Of a DNA stretch of 64,000 nt, positions 26,461 to 35,246 are shown piece by piece. The notes below the pieces were generated by a model. It ran no database searches, was not told where the DNA came from, and saw only the letters and a program-made list of their open reading frames with translations. The stretch spans positions 248,001-312,000 of the forward strand of contig JADJAD010000006.1 in NCBI GenBank assembly GCA_016704465.1, given 5' to 3'. Position 1 is the first letter of the stretch; the number at the start of each line of letters is the position of its first letter. The translations under genes and the position numbers were made by a program. The DNA is from Gemmatimonadota bacterium (GTDB lineage Bacteria > Gemmatimonadota > Gemmatimonadetes > Gemmatimonadales > Gemmatimonadaceae).

Positions 26461-26519
26461 GAACTCGCCCCCGATTTCTCCCCCGAACTCGCCCGGGAAC
26501 TCGCCCCCGGACTCGCGCC
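26461..26519. repeat. GAACTCGCCCCCG imperfect direct repeats
   Basis: The 13-mer GAACTCGCCC(C/G)(C/G)G occurs at 26461, 26485 and 26497, with a degenerate fourth copy from 26510. It lies between the convergent-facing NTF2-like gene end and the start of the S51 gene, i.e. directly upstream of the latter. Confidence 0.6.
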
Positions 26520-26531
26520 ACGTGGACGCCG

Positions 26532-26927
26532 TCACTCCTGTTCGCGAAACTCCTCCGAAGCGATGAGCCATCCCATGGAGGTGTGCCGCCAGCGAGCGAC
26601 GTACCTCCCGCTGCGCACCTGCTCGAGTGCTCCCCCACGCCACCGCCCTTCCCAGCGCCCGCGCTCGGTCGCGGTCGTTGGCGGATCGTGCACGCTCACG
26701 TCGTCCGGCTCCCGCACGTAGCCGAGGAAGGCGCGCTCAGCGAACTGCTCGATGAAGGCGCGCCGCGAGGCCTCACGCCCCGTCAGCCGCGGCCCACCGG
26801 CCACCGCAACAGAGACGTCGACCAGCATGCAGGCGACGACACCGTCCACGTCGCGTGCCGCAATCGCCCGGTTGGACGCCGCACGCTGGGCGCGAATGGC
26901 CGCCGCCGGCGTCGTGGTATGGTGCAT
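26532..26927 (-). CDS. NTF2-like (SnoaL/DUF4440-type) protein
   Basis: A 131-residue soluble protein with an NTF2-like arrangement: a long N-terminal helix (AAIRAQRAASNRAIAARDVD), the strand ACMLVDVSVAVAGGPRLTGR, a helix (ASRRAFIEQFAERAF) and three strands ending DDVSVHDPPTTATERGRWEG, YVARWRHTSMGWLIASEEF. The DV motif after the first helix matches SnoaL-like proteins. These folds bind small hydrophobic ligands or act as simple enzymes; no activity can be named. It is divergent from the LuxR-type fusion gene that starts 77 bases to the right, so the two may share a regulatory region. Confidence 0.8.
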   Translation of the reverse strand: MHHTTTPAAAIRAQRAASNRAIAARDVDGVVACMLVDVSVAVAGGPRLTGREASRRAFIEQFAERAFLGYVREPDDVSVHDPPTTATERGRWEGRWRGGALEQVRSGRYVARWRHTSMGWLIASEEFREQE

Positions 26928-27004
26928 GTCGCCAATATCAGGGATAATTGTCGCCAGCAGAATGGTCGCCGCGATTTCCTCGACTGCCCACTCCTCCGCC
27001 CTGC

Positions 27005-28521
27005 ATGCGCCCCCCCCAGCTCAAGGAGCGCGAGATCCAGGTCCTGCGGCTGCTGGCCGAGGGGCTGAGCGACCGTACCATCGCGTCGCGCCTATCGCTC
27101 GCGCCCGAGACGGTGCGCTGGTACAACAAGGAGTTGTACGTCAAACTCGACGTCACCAGCCGGACGCAAGCGGTGCGTCGCGCCACGGCGCTCGGGCTGC
27201 TCGACGTGCCCGTGGCAGTCCGTGCCGCGTCTCCAGCCGCGGCGTCGCCCGTGCCGCGCTCGCCCATCCAGTACGTCGAGCGCGGCGGCGTCTACATCGC
27301 CTACCAGACCGTCGGCCGTGGCCAGGTAGACCTGCTCTTCGTGCACGGTTTCCTGTCGCACATCGAGATCGCGTGGGAGGAGCCGGAGTACGCGGCCTTT
27401 TTCGAGCAGTTGGGGCGCATGGCGCGGGTCATCCTGTTCGACAAGCGGGGCATTGGACTCTCCGATCGCACTCGCGGGCGCCGACCCTCGAGGAGACGAT
27501 CGGCGACGCGCAGGCGGTGCTCGATGCCGTGGGTTCCACCAGCGCCATCGTGATGGGAACCTCGGAGGGCGGGGCGTGCTCCGTGCTGCTCGCCATGCAG
27601 CGCCCCGAGCGCGTGCATGGGCTCATCCTGGTCGGGACGACCGCCAGGGTCGCGCGAACCGGTGACGAGCCCGCGTGGGCGGTCCCTCGAGCCCAGTTCG
27701 ACCAGCGCATTCAGCAGTGGCAGGACACGTTCGGGCAACCGCAGGCCCTGGAGCGCTTCGCACCATCCCGTCTGCACGACGCGCGCTTCGCCGCGTGGTG
27801 GTCGCGTATCCTGCGGGCCGCGTCGAGCCCGTCGGCGATCCGCGCGGTACTCGAGGTCGCGCGCGACGTCGACATCCGATCCCTCCTGCCGCAGGTGCGG
27901 ACGCGCACGCTCGTGGTGCACCGCACCGACGACCGGCTCGTCCCCGTGGAGGCCGGCCGCTACCTCGCGGCGCACATGCCCAACGCGACCCTGGTCGAGC
28001 TGCCTGGCGCTGACCACATCTACTTCGTGGATGCCGACCCGCTGGTGCACGCCGTGGCCGAGTTCATCGCGCGACCCGACGACGTGCCCGCTCCCTCGAG
28101 TTGGCTGGCCGTCATCCTGCACATGAGCGGCGCCGGCTCGCATCTCAACGACGAAAAGCGACAGATTCTGGGCGACTTCGCGCCGCGACACCTGCGGGTC
28201 ACGCCACACGGCTGGACGGCGCTCTTCGAGACACCAAGTCGCGCGCTCGCGTGCGCGCGCCGCCTTCGCGAGTTGGGCCGCGGGCTGGTCGGCGCGATGT
28301 CGCTGCACATCGGTGAGTGCCGGATCGCCGACGGGATCCCCATCGGCGTGGCGCACGAGGTGGCGCAGCAACTCGCCGGCCTCGCCAACGGCGGGGAGAT
28401 CATCGTCTCCGAGACGCTGCGCGACATTCTCGCCGGCTCCGGGATCCCGCTCGAGCGCTTCACGCGCAGCCCGTCGGCCGGCCACGCGCCGGCGCCATTC
28501 GGCTGGCTCGTCGCCGACTGA
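27005..28521 (+). pseudogene. LuxR-type HTH, alpha/beta hydrolase and cyclase-like fusion, frameshifted
   Basis: About 500 residues when the two frames are joined. The N-terminus is a LuxR/GerE helix-turn-helix (LKEREIQVLRLLAEGLSDRT, then ETVRWYNKELYVKL). It is followed by an alpha/beta hydrolase: oxyanion region FVHGFLSH, DKRGIGLSDR, nucleophile elbow VMGTSEGGACS (Ser), the Asp strand RTLVVHRTDDRLVP and the His in LPGADHIYFVD. The C-terminal 130 residues resemble a class III nucleotidyl cyclase domain (VGAMSLHIGECRI, GEIIVSETLRDILAGSGI) without its metal-binding aspartates. One base is missing around 27470-27481, separating GIGLSDRT from PTLEETIGD. The layout suggests a transcription factor whose hydrolase-like domain senses a small ligand. 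The ATG at 27005 is favoured over an upstream TTG. Confidence 0.78.
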
Positions 28522-28654
28522 ACGCGGCCCGGGCGCGGACGCCATCGCCGCCCCTCACCGTTTTCCCCCCAAAAGCGTGGTGCGGACCACCCACGCGCCC
28601 GCCGATGTTCGCTGCCGTCCGACCGCACTCACTCGCCGTCAGGAGGCACTACAC

Positions 28655-29116
28655 ATGCGGACCCTCGTCGCCGTTTTCACCCCCCTTGCCGCTGCGCTGA
28701 TCGGCTGCAGCGATGCCACCTCGTCCCTGACAGGAGGCCTCGTGGAGATCACCATCGAGCAGGCGCTCACCAGCCAGACCACCTCGGCCGGAACGTTCCA
28801 GATGAGCGGATCGGTCGTCGATGCCGGCAGCACGATCGAGGAACTCACCTTCGGCGGACCGCTCGATCGCTCCCCGGTCCCCGTGACCTTCGTCCGCACG
28901 CTTACCGGTCGGCAGGGGACGCTCACGTTGCGTGGATCGGCGCGCATCTCCTTCACCAGCCCCACCGTCGGGACGCTTGACGGGGAGTGGACGGTGGAGG
29001 CGGCCACCGGGCAGTACGCGGCCATGCGCGGCACCGGGACGCTCTCAGGACGCGCCGACTTCGGGACGACCCCGCCCAGCGCATCGCTCGCCTACAGCGG
29101 GTCGGTCAAGAAGTAG
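28655..29116 (+). CDS. Small predicted lipoprotein with beta-barrel-like repeats
   Basis: A 153-residue exported protein starting at an ATG with a strong ribosome-binding site (AGGAGG at 28641-28646). The signal peptide ends in ALIGC, a good lipobox, so the mature protein should be lipid-anchored at Cys 18. The mature part is beta-rich with successive Gly-containing strands (TFQMSGSVVDAG, GTLTLRGSARISF, GEWTVEAATGQYAAMRGTG). The closing YAAMRGTGTLSG motif is reminiscent of allene-oxide-cyclase-like or dirigent barrels, which is only a resemblance. It follows the LuxR-hydrolase gene by 133 bases. Function unknown. Confidence 0.7.
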   Translation: MRTLVAVFTPLAAALIGCSDATSSLTGGLVEITIEQALTSQTTSAGTFQMSGSVVDAGSTIEELTFGGPLDRSPVPVTFVRTLTGRQGTLTLRGSARISFTSPTVGTLDGEWTVEAATGQYAAMRGTGTLSGRADFGTTPPSASLAYSGSVKK

Positions 29117-29258
29117 GGTGACGTGAGGTCGTGCGCCGGGTGTCCCGCACTCCGGCAGCACGACAGCCGAACACTCAGCGTCGTTCGCGTCACCACCGGG
29201 CATCTGCGCGCGTCCTGTGCGCCGACGCGTGGATCCGACTAGATAGAAGGCCGCCATC

Positions 29259-30437
29259 ATGACTGCCTTCGCCTTTCGCACCGCCCACGACGTGGGCTCG
29301 CCCCGACTCGGCTGGTTCACCACGCCACACGGTGTCGTGGAAACGCCGGCCTTCATGCCGGTCGCCACGCACGGCACCGTGCGTGGGCTGACCATGGACG
29401 AAGTGCGCCGCGGTGGCGCGCAGATGGTCCTTTCCAACGCGCTCCATCTCTACCTGCGACCGGGCGATGAGGTCGTGCGCGCGGCCGGTGGCGTGCAGGA
29501 GTTCTCCCGGTGGCGCGGACCGATGCTCACCGATTCGGGGGGATTCCAGGTGTTTTCCCTCGCCAAGCACCGCACCGTACGAGAAGAAGGGGTCGAGTTC
29601 CGCAGTCGCATTGACGGCTCGTTGCATCAGTACACGCCAGAGAAGGCGATCGGGATTCAACGCAACCTGGGCGCCGATGTCATCATGCAGTTCGATGAAC
29701 TCGTGGCGGGCGACGCCGATCGCGCGACGGCGCGTGCGGCCATGGAACGCAGCCTGCGCTGGCTCGACCGCTGCCAGGCGGAGTTTGCCCGGCTGGCCAT
29801 CGACGATCCCGGTGCACCGCAGGCGCTCTTTCCCATCGTGCAGGGGGGAACCGACGCCGAGCTGCGCCGCGCCTCGATGGCGGGCATCCTCGGTGCGGGC
29901 GAGTGGCACGGCATCGCCATCGGCGGCGTGTCGGTCGGCGAGCCGAAGCCGTCGCTGTACGAGGTGCTGGAGCTGTGCGACCCCGTACTCCCCCGCCAGC
30001 TGCCGCGTTACTTGATGGGGGTCGGATTCCCCGACGACCTGCTCGAGGGGGTACGGCGCGGCATCGACCTCTTCGACTGCGTGGTCCCGACCCGGCTCGG
30101 TCGACACGGCACCGCGTTCACCCCAGACGGCACCGTGCAGATCCGGAAGGGGAGCTTCCGCACCGACCGGCGCGCGCTCGTCGAGGGATGCGGCTGTGAA
30201 TGCTGTACGCAGTACGATCGCCAGTACCTGCGTCACCTCTTCGTCAGCGAGGAGATGCTCGGCCTTCGGCTGCTGTGCCTGCACAACGTCTGGTTCCTCA
30301 CGACGCTGATGGCCGAGGCGCGCGCGGCGATTCGTGAGGGAGCGTTTGCGACGTGGAGCGACGGGTGGCTGGCACGCTATCGGGCCAAGGGCGGGGGAGG
30401 TGCTGCACCTGGCGACGAGGAGGGCGCGCCGACGTGA
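29259..30437 (+). CDS. tgt: tRNA-guanine transglycosylase (queuine tRNA-ribosyltransferase)
   Basis: A 392-residue enzyme that exchanges guanine 34 of GUN anticodons for the queuosine precursor preQ1. The substrate-binding Asp is in MLTDSGGFQVFSL (about residue 92), the base-recognition segment is IVQGGTD, IAIGGVSVGE, and the catalytic nucleophile Asp is in DLFDCVVPTRLGRHG (about 270). The zinc site is complete: CGCECC near residues 307-312 and the His in LLCLHNVWFL (about 340). Length matches the bacterial family. The ATG at 29259 has AGAAGG eight bases upstream. The gene stands alone and is followed by a hairpin terminator shared with the convergent PRC-barrel gene; queA and other queuosine genes are not nearby. 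Confidence 0.95.
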   Translation: MTAFAFRTAHDVGSPRLGWFTTPHGVVETPAFMPVATHGTVRGLTMDEVRRGGAQMVLSNALHLYLRPGDEVVRAAGGVQEFSRWRGPMLTDSGGFQVFSLAKHRTVREEGVEFRSRIDGSLHQYTPEKAIGIQRNLGADVIMQFDELVAGDADRATARAAMERSLRWLDRCQAEFARLAIDDPGAPQALFPIVQGGTDAELRRASMAGILGAGEWHGIAIGGVSVGEPKPSLYEVLELCDPVLPRQLPRYLMGVGFPDDLLEGVRRGIDLFDCVVPTRLGRHGTAFTPDGTVQIRKGSFRTDRRALVEGCGCECCTQYDRQYLRHLFVSEEMLGLRLLCLHNVWFLTTLMAEARAAIREGAFATWSDGWLARYRAKGGGGAAPGDEEGAPT

Positions 30438-30479
30438 GCCGTATCGGTGTCGTGATGCAGGGGCGGGTGTACCGCAACG

Positions 30480-30503
30480 AAAAAGGGCGCCGTTAGGCGC
30501 CCT
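30480..30503 (-). terminator. Rho-independent terminator, probably serving both convergent genes
   Basis: An 8-base-pair perfect stem AGGGCGCC (30484-30491) and GGCGCCCT (30496-30503) with loop GTTA. On the minus strand the stem is followed by five T residues (complement of 30480-30484), a textbook terminator for the PRC-barrel gene. On the plus strand the tail is C/T-mixed, so termination after tgt would be weaker. Confidence 0.85.
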
Positions 30504-30538
30504 CTCCTGCCGACCGCGTGCGGCTGGCCATGACCGTG

Positions 30539-31039
30539 TTACGACTTGGTGACCGGCTTCACCTTGGCGCCGAAGAGCTCGGAGGCATCGTACATGGGGT
30601 CGTCGTACGCCGCTGGGAGCGCCAGTTCCTTCACCTCGACCCCGGTGACCGCGCCGAACACCTGGCGCTCGAACTCCCGCGTGACGACGCCCGGACCCAT
30701 CGTGGGTAACGCCTCGACATGCTCCGCGTGCACGTCGTTCAGCAGGACCTGCCTGGCAGCCAGGTCCACCGTCCCGACTCCGACCGGAACCAGCAGGTGT
30801 CCGGCACGGCCGACCGGCGTGACCGCCAGGTAGCGCAGCTTGTTGTCAGCCTGGTGCAGCATGAACCTGTCAACCGTACCAAGCTTGCTGCCGTCGGCGA
30901 GCATCACATCCCAGCCGCGTACATCGATCATCGGTGGTACAACCTCGAACTCCTCCACGTCCCGGCCGGCCACGAGGGTCGACGCGGCAGCGCCAGAAGA
31001 GTTAGGGTCGGTCGCAGCATTGTTCGTTCCCTTATTCAT
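30539..31039 (-). CDS. PRC-barrel domain protein
   Basis: A 166-residue soluble protein. After a polar N-terminal 40 residues, a PRC-barrel-like beta fold runs from about 45 to 105: IDVRGWDVMLADGSKLGTV, then VDRFMLHQADNKLRYLAVTP, LLVPVGVGTVDLAARQVLL. The C-terminal part contains EALPTMGPGVVTREFERQVF and an acidic segment ending AYDDPMYDASELFG, as in PRC-barrel proteins related to the photosynthetic reaction-centre H subunit and to general stress proteins. The ATG at 31039 has GGAGA at proper spacing; an in-frame ATG at 31045 is too close to it. A strong promoter about 220 bases upstream implies a long leader. A stress or regulatory role is plausible but unproven. Confidence 0.8.
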   Translation of the reverse strand: MNKGTNNAATDPNSSGAAASTLVAGRDVEEFEVVPPMIDVRGWDVMLADGSKLGTVDRFMLHQADNKLRYLAVTPVGRAGHLLVPVGVGTVDLAARQVLLNDVHAEHVEALPTMGPGVVTREFERQVFGAVTGVEVKELALPAAYDDPMYDASELFGAKVKPVTKS

Positions 31040-31262
31040 GCGCATTCTCCGTGAAAGGGTGATCGAGAGTCTTGTGGGCCGCTCGCGCACGCCCTGATCG
31101 CTCCCCAGCGCCCGCTGTAGGGCAGCTGTTCCGAAGCTCGATTTCGGGCGAGAGCAGTTGTGGGCGGCGGCGGCCAACGGTGGCCGAAATGGAACGGCGT
31201 AAGCACCTGCCAGCATGGCAGGCGTTCAGCACACCTGCTCGGCGTGCACAGTCCAGCATAGT

Positions 31263-31290
31263 AATATATACAGTTTGTACAATTTGTCAA
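31263..31290 (-). promoter_or_regulatory. Consensus-like sigma-70 promoter with palindromic operator in the spacer
   Basis: On the minus strand TTGACA (complement of 31285-31290) and TATATT (complement of 31263-31268) are separated by 16 bases. The spacer contains the perfect palindrome TTGTACAA (31275-31282), a likely repressor or activator site. It points at the PRC-barrel gene and would give a leader of about 210 bases. That leader includes a 7-base-pair hairpin CCTGCCA-GCA-TGGCAGG at 31206-31222. The AT-rich segment stands out sharply from its surroundings. Confidence 0.65.
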
Positions 31291-31327
31291 TGCCTACAGA
31301 TCGAAAAACCTCGCCGTTTGCCGCTGG

Positions 31328-32119
31328 ATGTCGCAGCGGCGATCTTTCGGCATGACCCCCGAGCGACGATTCACCGACGACGAAGCGGCGGCCATCTTCG
31401 ACCAGGCCGCGCGCGACGAACAGCGCGTGCGCTCCGAATCGCCGCGCGCGGAGGGGATGACGCTCGCCCAGTTGCAGGACATTGGGCGCGAGGCAGGGAT
31501 TCCTGCGCACCTGGTGGCCGCCGCCGCCAAGTCGCTCGATCAGCCGGCCCTCGGCGCCCCGCGCCGCTTTCTCGGGCTCCCCATCGGCGTCGGACGCACC
31601 ATCGAGTTGGACCGGAAGCTCACCGACCCGGAGTGGGAACACTTGGTCGGCGAACTGCGGGAGATCTTCGAAGCCCGAGGCGCGGTGCGATACGACGGCG
31701 CCTTTCGCCAATGGACCAATGGGAATCTCCAAGTCCTGCTCGAGCCGACCGCGACCGGACATCGCGTGCGCATGCGCACGACCAACGGAGGCGCCCGCCC
31801 GCTCATGACCGCGGGGCTCGCCCTCTTCGGCATGGCAGTGGTGCCGGCCCTTATCGGCGCCTTTGCCGGAGGCCTCGACGCCAGCATGATACGCAGCGGC
31901 GCGATGCTGTTCGTGACCGGAGCGGGGACTTTTGCGGTCGGCGCGCTGCGGCTCCCGGGCTGGGCGCGAGTGCGACAGCAGCAGATGGACACCATCGCTG
32001 AGCGCCTCCTGCTGGTGACGCGTATGTCGCCGATCGAGCCGTCGGCGCTGCCGTCGGCCGCGCCGAGCGCGCTCCCACCACGTGCGCCAGCATCCCTGCC
32101 GGCCGCGACCGAGGAATAA
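31328..32119 (+). CDS. Hypothetical protein with two membrane helices
   Basis: A 263-residue protein. The N-terminal 80 residues are helical and charged (DEAAAIFDQAARDEQRVR, MTLAQLQDIGREAGIPAHLV), followed by a soluble alpha/beta-like part (RTIELDRKLTDPEWEHLVGE, QWTNGNLQVLLEPTATGHRV). Two adjacent hydrophobic segments (about 160-182 and 190-205) form a membrane hairpin, and the tail is Ser/Pro/Ala-rich. The helical N-terminus with the AGIPAHLV motif recurs in small Gemmatimonadota membrane proteins, from memory. Start is uncertain: ATG at 31328 or 31352, neither with a clear ribosome-binding site. It is divergent from the PRC-barrel gene. Function unknown. Confidence 0.65.
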   Translation: MSQRRSFGMTPERRFTDDEAAAIFDQAARDEQRVRSESPRAEGMTLAQLQDIGREAGIPAHLVAAAAKSLDQPALGAPRRFLGLPIGVGRTIELDRKLTDPEWEHLVGELREIFEARGAVRYDGAFRQWTNGNLQVLLEPTATGHRVRMRTTNGGARPLMTAGLALFGMAVVPALIGAFAGGLDASMIRSGAMLFVTGAGTFAVGALRLPGWARVRQQQMDTIAERLLLVTRMSPIEPSALPSAAPSALPPRAPASLPAATEE

Positions 32120-32171
32120 CGGTCCTCCCCCGGCAGCGACGCTCCACCCTTCCCCGACACGCGCGACGCTC

Positions 32172-32549
32172 ATGGACGCCGAATCTCCCATTCACCTGGA
32201 GCGCCTGCGAGCGTGTCCCGAATACAAGGTGGCGATGCTCCGCATGGGGCTCGCCGCCAGCAAGGACCAGGTCCGCTTCGATCGCGCACCAGGCAATACC
32301 GACTACTGGCCGCCCCTGCTCGCCCTGCTCGACCGCCTGCAGCAGACCGGCGAACCCGCCGAGGTGCGGGAGCCGATCGAGATCTACGATCGACCGTGCC
32401 TGCTGATCGCCACCTCGCTGACCCCGTCCCCGATCGCACCGTGCGCGCTGGCCGTGGTTGCGGCTGACGGTGAGCACGTCGAAGTTCTCGCGGAGCGGCT
32501 GCGCGACGTCTGTCACGACTACTGGTACGGGTCGTACTTCTGGAAGTAG
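32172..32549 (+). CDS. Small hypothetical protein
   Basis: A 125-residue soluble protein without signal or membrane segment. It alternates helices and strands (PIHLERLRACPEYKVAML, LLALLDRLQQTGEPAEVRE, IEIYDRPCLLIATSL, CALAVVAADGEHVEVLAERL) and ends with an aromatic cluster (DYWYGSYFWK). The composition and codon-position G+C are normal for the region. It lies 52 bases after the two-helix membrane protein and may be in the same transcript. I do not recognise it. Confidence 0.55.
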   Translation: MDAESPIHLERLRACPEYKVAMLRMGLAASKDQVRFDRAPGNTDYWPPLLALLDRLQQTGEPAEVREPIEIYDRPCLLIATSLTPSPIAPCALAVVAADGEHVEVLAERLRDVCHDYWYGSYFWK

Positions 32550-32565
32550 CGCGCCTGAATGCAGG

Positions 32566-32603
32566 GCGGCGTCCCCATCGGCCACTGCCGAAGGAGACGC
32601 CGC
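32566..32603. terminator. Possible convergent terminator hairpin
   Basis: Between two convergent genes, GCGGCGTC (32566-32573) pairs with GACGCCGC (32596-32603), enclosing an inner TCGGC/GCCGA hairpin. There is no T tract on either side, so intrinsic termination is only a possibility. Confidence 0.35.
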
Positions 32604-32650
32604 ATCGCACCGGTTCCTGGCGCGCTCGCCCGACGATCACCGATCGCGGC

Positions 32651-35062
32651 TCACGGCCACGGCAGCGGGATCACGGTGAACCGCGACCGCTGCGCCGGGT
32701 CATCCTGGCCGGTTAAGTAGCGGGCGATGTCGCGGCGGGCGCTGGCGACCAGTGCCTCGTCCGCCGCCGTGGCGCCGCGCATGGCGGCCAGCCGCGTGTC
32801 GAGGCGCGTCAGCTGCAACTCCGCGCCGGCCCGGACGTCGGCCAGCGCCGCCTTGTCGCCGGCCCGGTCGAGCAGCGTGTTGAGCACCACGCGCCGCACC
32901 ACGCGCCGCAGGGCCGCCGAGTTCGGGTCGCCCGCGCCGGCGTCGCTCCCCCACGAGCGCTCCACCACTGTTCCCAGCACGGCGTCCAGCGACGGCAGGG
33001 CCGCGTTGCGCGCGCTGAACTGCACCACGCGCGCGAGTCGCTCCCGGTGCATGATCCCCTCGACCACCTCGGTCGCCAGCCCGCCGGCCAGTGAGAGCTG
33101 GTCGAACGACGTCCCCCCCGCCGACCCGATCCACTCCGTATCGCCGTCCCCACCAAACGGGACCGGCGGGATGAGCGCCATGACGCGCTCCGGCACCGCG
33201 AGCGCCGCGGGCTCCAGCGCGTCCATGGCCATGCCTAACGCGCGCTGCTGCTGCGCGGCGGGGACGATCGTGGTCGGCACCTGCCCGTCGCCGCGCATGG
33301 CGTAGCGGAAGTCCATCCCGCCCACGTTCTTGATGAGCCCCTCCAGCGAGTAGCGGTGGTGCAGGTACACGTGCGCGAATCGCATGTTGAGCAGGAAGAG
33401 CGGCTCGCCCGGCCTGATCGCGCGCTCGTCGAACTTGTCGATCGCAATGCGGCGCACCGCCGACGTGCGCTCGACCGCGTCGAACATGGTCGCTCCCTCC
33501 ACCCAGCGCGTCACCTCGGGAATGGAGCCGTTGGCCCCGGCATCCTGGTCGGCGACGAAACGCACGTTGCGGTCGAGCATCTCCTTCACCGTTCGTGCAA
33601 GCCCGGCGCGCTCCGCTGCCGCATCCGGATACCAGCGATAGCCATAGCGAATCGCCAGCGAGTCCCACGCCCCGGCAAACGGGGCGTAGGCCTTGGACAG
33701 GTCGAGCGTTCCCTGTGCCGACACGGTGATGAGCGGGAACGGGTAGTCCATCACGCTCGTGCGCCCCTGCGCATGGGCGATGTAGTTGTGCGACAGCCCG
33801 ATCGTATGCCCGATCTCGTGCGCCGCGTGCTGGCGGCGACGGCTCATGGCGAAGTCCTCGGCGCTCACGTTGAGCCCGTTCGGCCCCGCGGCGGGGAGCA
33901 GGCCGGCATAGATGTTGTAGTCGATCAGCGACCGCCAGGCGTCCATGCGCACCACGGTGCGCAGGATCTCGCCGGTGCGCGGGTCGCTCAGCGACGGCCC
34001 CACGCTGGGGCCCGGGGCATTCCGGTGGATCCAGTACATCATGCTGTACCGCGCGTCCATCGGGTCGGCCCCGGCCGGCAGGTCGCGCACGCTGAAGGCG
34101 TTCCGGAAGCCGGCCGCCTCGAAGACCTTCCCCCACCAGTTGCCCCCCTCGCGCAGCGCGGCGCGATACGGCTCGGGAATCCCAGGGTCCAGGTAGTAGA
34201 CGATCGGCTGCACCGGCTCTACCAGCTCACCGCGCTGATAGGCGGCCGGGTCCTTCGGGACGAGGCGCCAACGGTTGATGTAGCCGTCGCTGTATGAGGC
34301 GTCGAAGGGGCGGGCGAAGTTGAGGAAGCGCGGGCCGAAGAAGCCGGCGCGTCCGTCCGCCGTGCGCGGCCCCCAACCGTCGGCGCCGGGGAGGGCGACG
34401 AGGGAGTGATGCAGCTCGAAGGTCGGCGATGCGGCGTCTGGCGCCGCGCGACGCAGCACGGCCCCGGGGTTGTCCACGCTGAAGGTCAGCACCGCGTGGA
34501 TCTCGGTGTTGCGCGGAAAGCCGCGCGTGCGGGTCTCATCGATCCAGCTGCGGTTCTGGTCCACGCGCGCGTTGCCGCCCTGCGCGCGCCGCACCGACTC
34601 GGCGATGCCGTACGTGTCGGAGAGGAAGAGCGAGGTGGCATCGACCGTCACCACGCCGTTGGCCTCGCCCTCCACCGGAAAGGAGGCGATGACCGAGGTC
34701 GGAAATGCCTCGCGCGCCGCCCGCTGGCCGGCCTCGTCCGCGCCTAACGCGCGCACGCTCCAGTTGTCGCGCTGCAGCAGGACGCGCTTGCCGCGCCGCT
34801 CCAGGCGGACCACGGCGCTCCCCCCGGTCTGCCCACGATCGAGCCCGAGCGCCCCGACCCCGCCCCCGGTGGCCAGCACCGTCTGGTGCAGGAAGTCCGC
34901 CCCCATCCGCTCGGGGGTGATCTCCAGCAGGACCTTGTTGCGGTCCGGATCTACCCGGACGCCGATGAAGGGAGCGGCCTGTGCGGCGAGCGCGGTGGCA
35001 GCGACCGCGCTGAACATCGCGAACGAACCGACTCGCACGGCACAACGAACGAAGGAGCGCAT
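32651..35062 (-). CDS. Secreted zinc metalloprotease of the DUF5118/DUF5117/DUF4953 type
   Basis: An 803-residue exported protein. The signal peptide ends about residue 28 (ATALAAQA). Residues about 30-310 match the N-terminal DUF5117-like beta domain (IGVRVDPDRNKVLLEITPER, QRDNWSVRALG). The metallopeptidase follows, with the complete zinc-binding motif HEIGHTIGLSHN (HExxHxxGxxH, about residue 416) and the met-turn-like SVMDYPFPLI. The C-terminal 300 residues are helical (DUF4953-like). It belongs to the metzincin-like secreted proteases common in Bacteroidota, Gemmatimonadota and Acidobacteriota. The start is the ATG at 35062. It is convergent with the small hypothetical gene and divergent from the PLP enzyme gene. 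Substrate unknown. Confidence 0.88.
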   Translation of the reverse strand: MRSFVRCAVRVGSFAMFSAVAATALAAQAAPFIGVRVDPDRNKVLLEITPERMGADFLHQTVLATGGGVGALGLDRGQTGGSAVVRLERRGKRVLLQRDNWSVRALGADEAGQRAAREAFPTSVIASFPVEGEANGVVTVDATSLFLSDTYGIAESVRRAQGGNARVDQNRSWIDETRTRGFPRNTEIHAVLTFSVDNPGAVLRRAAPDAASPTFELHHSLVALPGADGWGPRTADGRAGFFGPRFLNFARPFDASYSDGYINRWRLVPKDPAAYQRGELVEPVQPIVYYLDPGIPEPYRAALREGGNWWGKVFEAAGFRNAFSVRDLPAGADPMDARYSMMYWIHRNAPGPSVGPSLSDPRTGEILRTVVRMDAWRSLIDYNIYAGLLPAAGPNGLNVSAEDFAMSRRRQHAAHEIGHTIGLSHNYIAHAQGRTSVMDYPFPLITVSAQGTLDLSKAYAPFAGAWDSLAIRYGYRWYPDAAAERAGLARTVKEMLDRNVRFVADQDAGANGSIPEVTRWVEGATMFDAVERTSAVRRIAIDKFDERAIRPGEPLFLLNMRFAHVYLHHRYSLEGLIKNVGGMDFRYAMRGDGQVPTTIVPAAQQQRALGMAMDALEPAALAVPERVMALIPPVPFGGDGDTEWIGSAGGTSFDQLSLAGGLATEVVEGIMHRERLARVVQFSARNAALPSLDAVLGTVVERSWGSDAGAGDPNSAALRRVVRRVVLNTLLDRAGDKAALADVRAGAELQLTRLDTRLAAMRGATAADEALVASARRDIARYLTGQDDPAQRSRFTVIPLPWP

Positions 35063-35246
35063 AGCGGGGGGGGAGGCGGGGAAGGACGAACGGACGCGGC
35101 GTCATGCGACCGGAGCTTTGCGGGTTCCGGCGACTGGGTCAACTCGTGACTTCAAACGGGGGGGAGGGACAAAGTGTTGTCGGCCGAGCCGGCGCGAGGG
35201 GTGGTAGCGCCTGTTCGTCGGGCGAACCGGATGCCATGTTCCCCGT

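Noticed and set aside
31036..31290. Cysteine-containing 84-residue minus-strand frame in the leader
   Set aside because: Its start overlaps the -35 box of the promoter and it has no ribosome-binding site; more likely untranslated leader.
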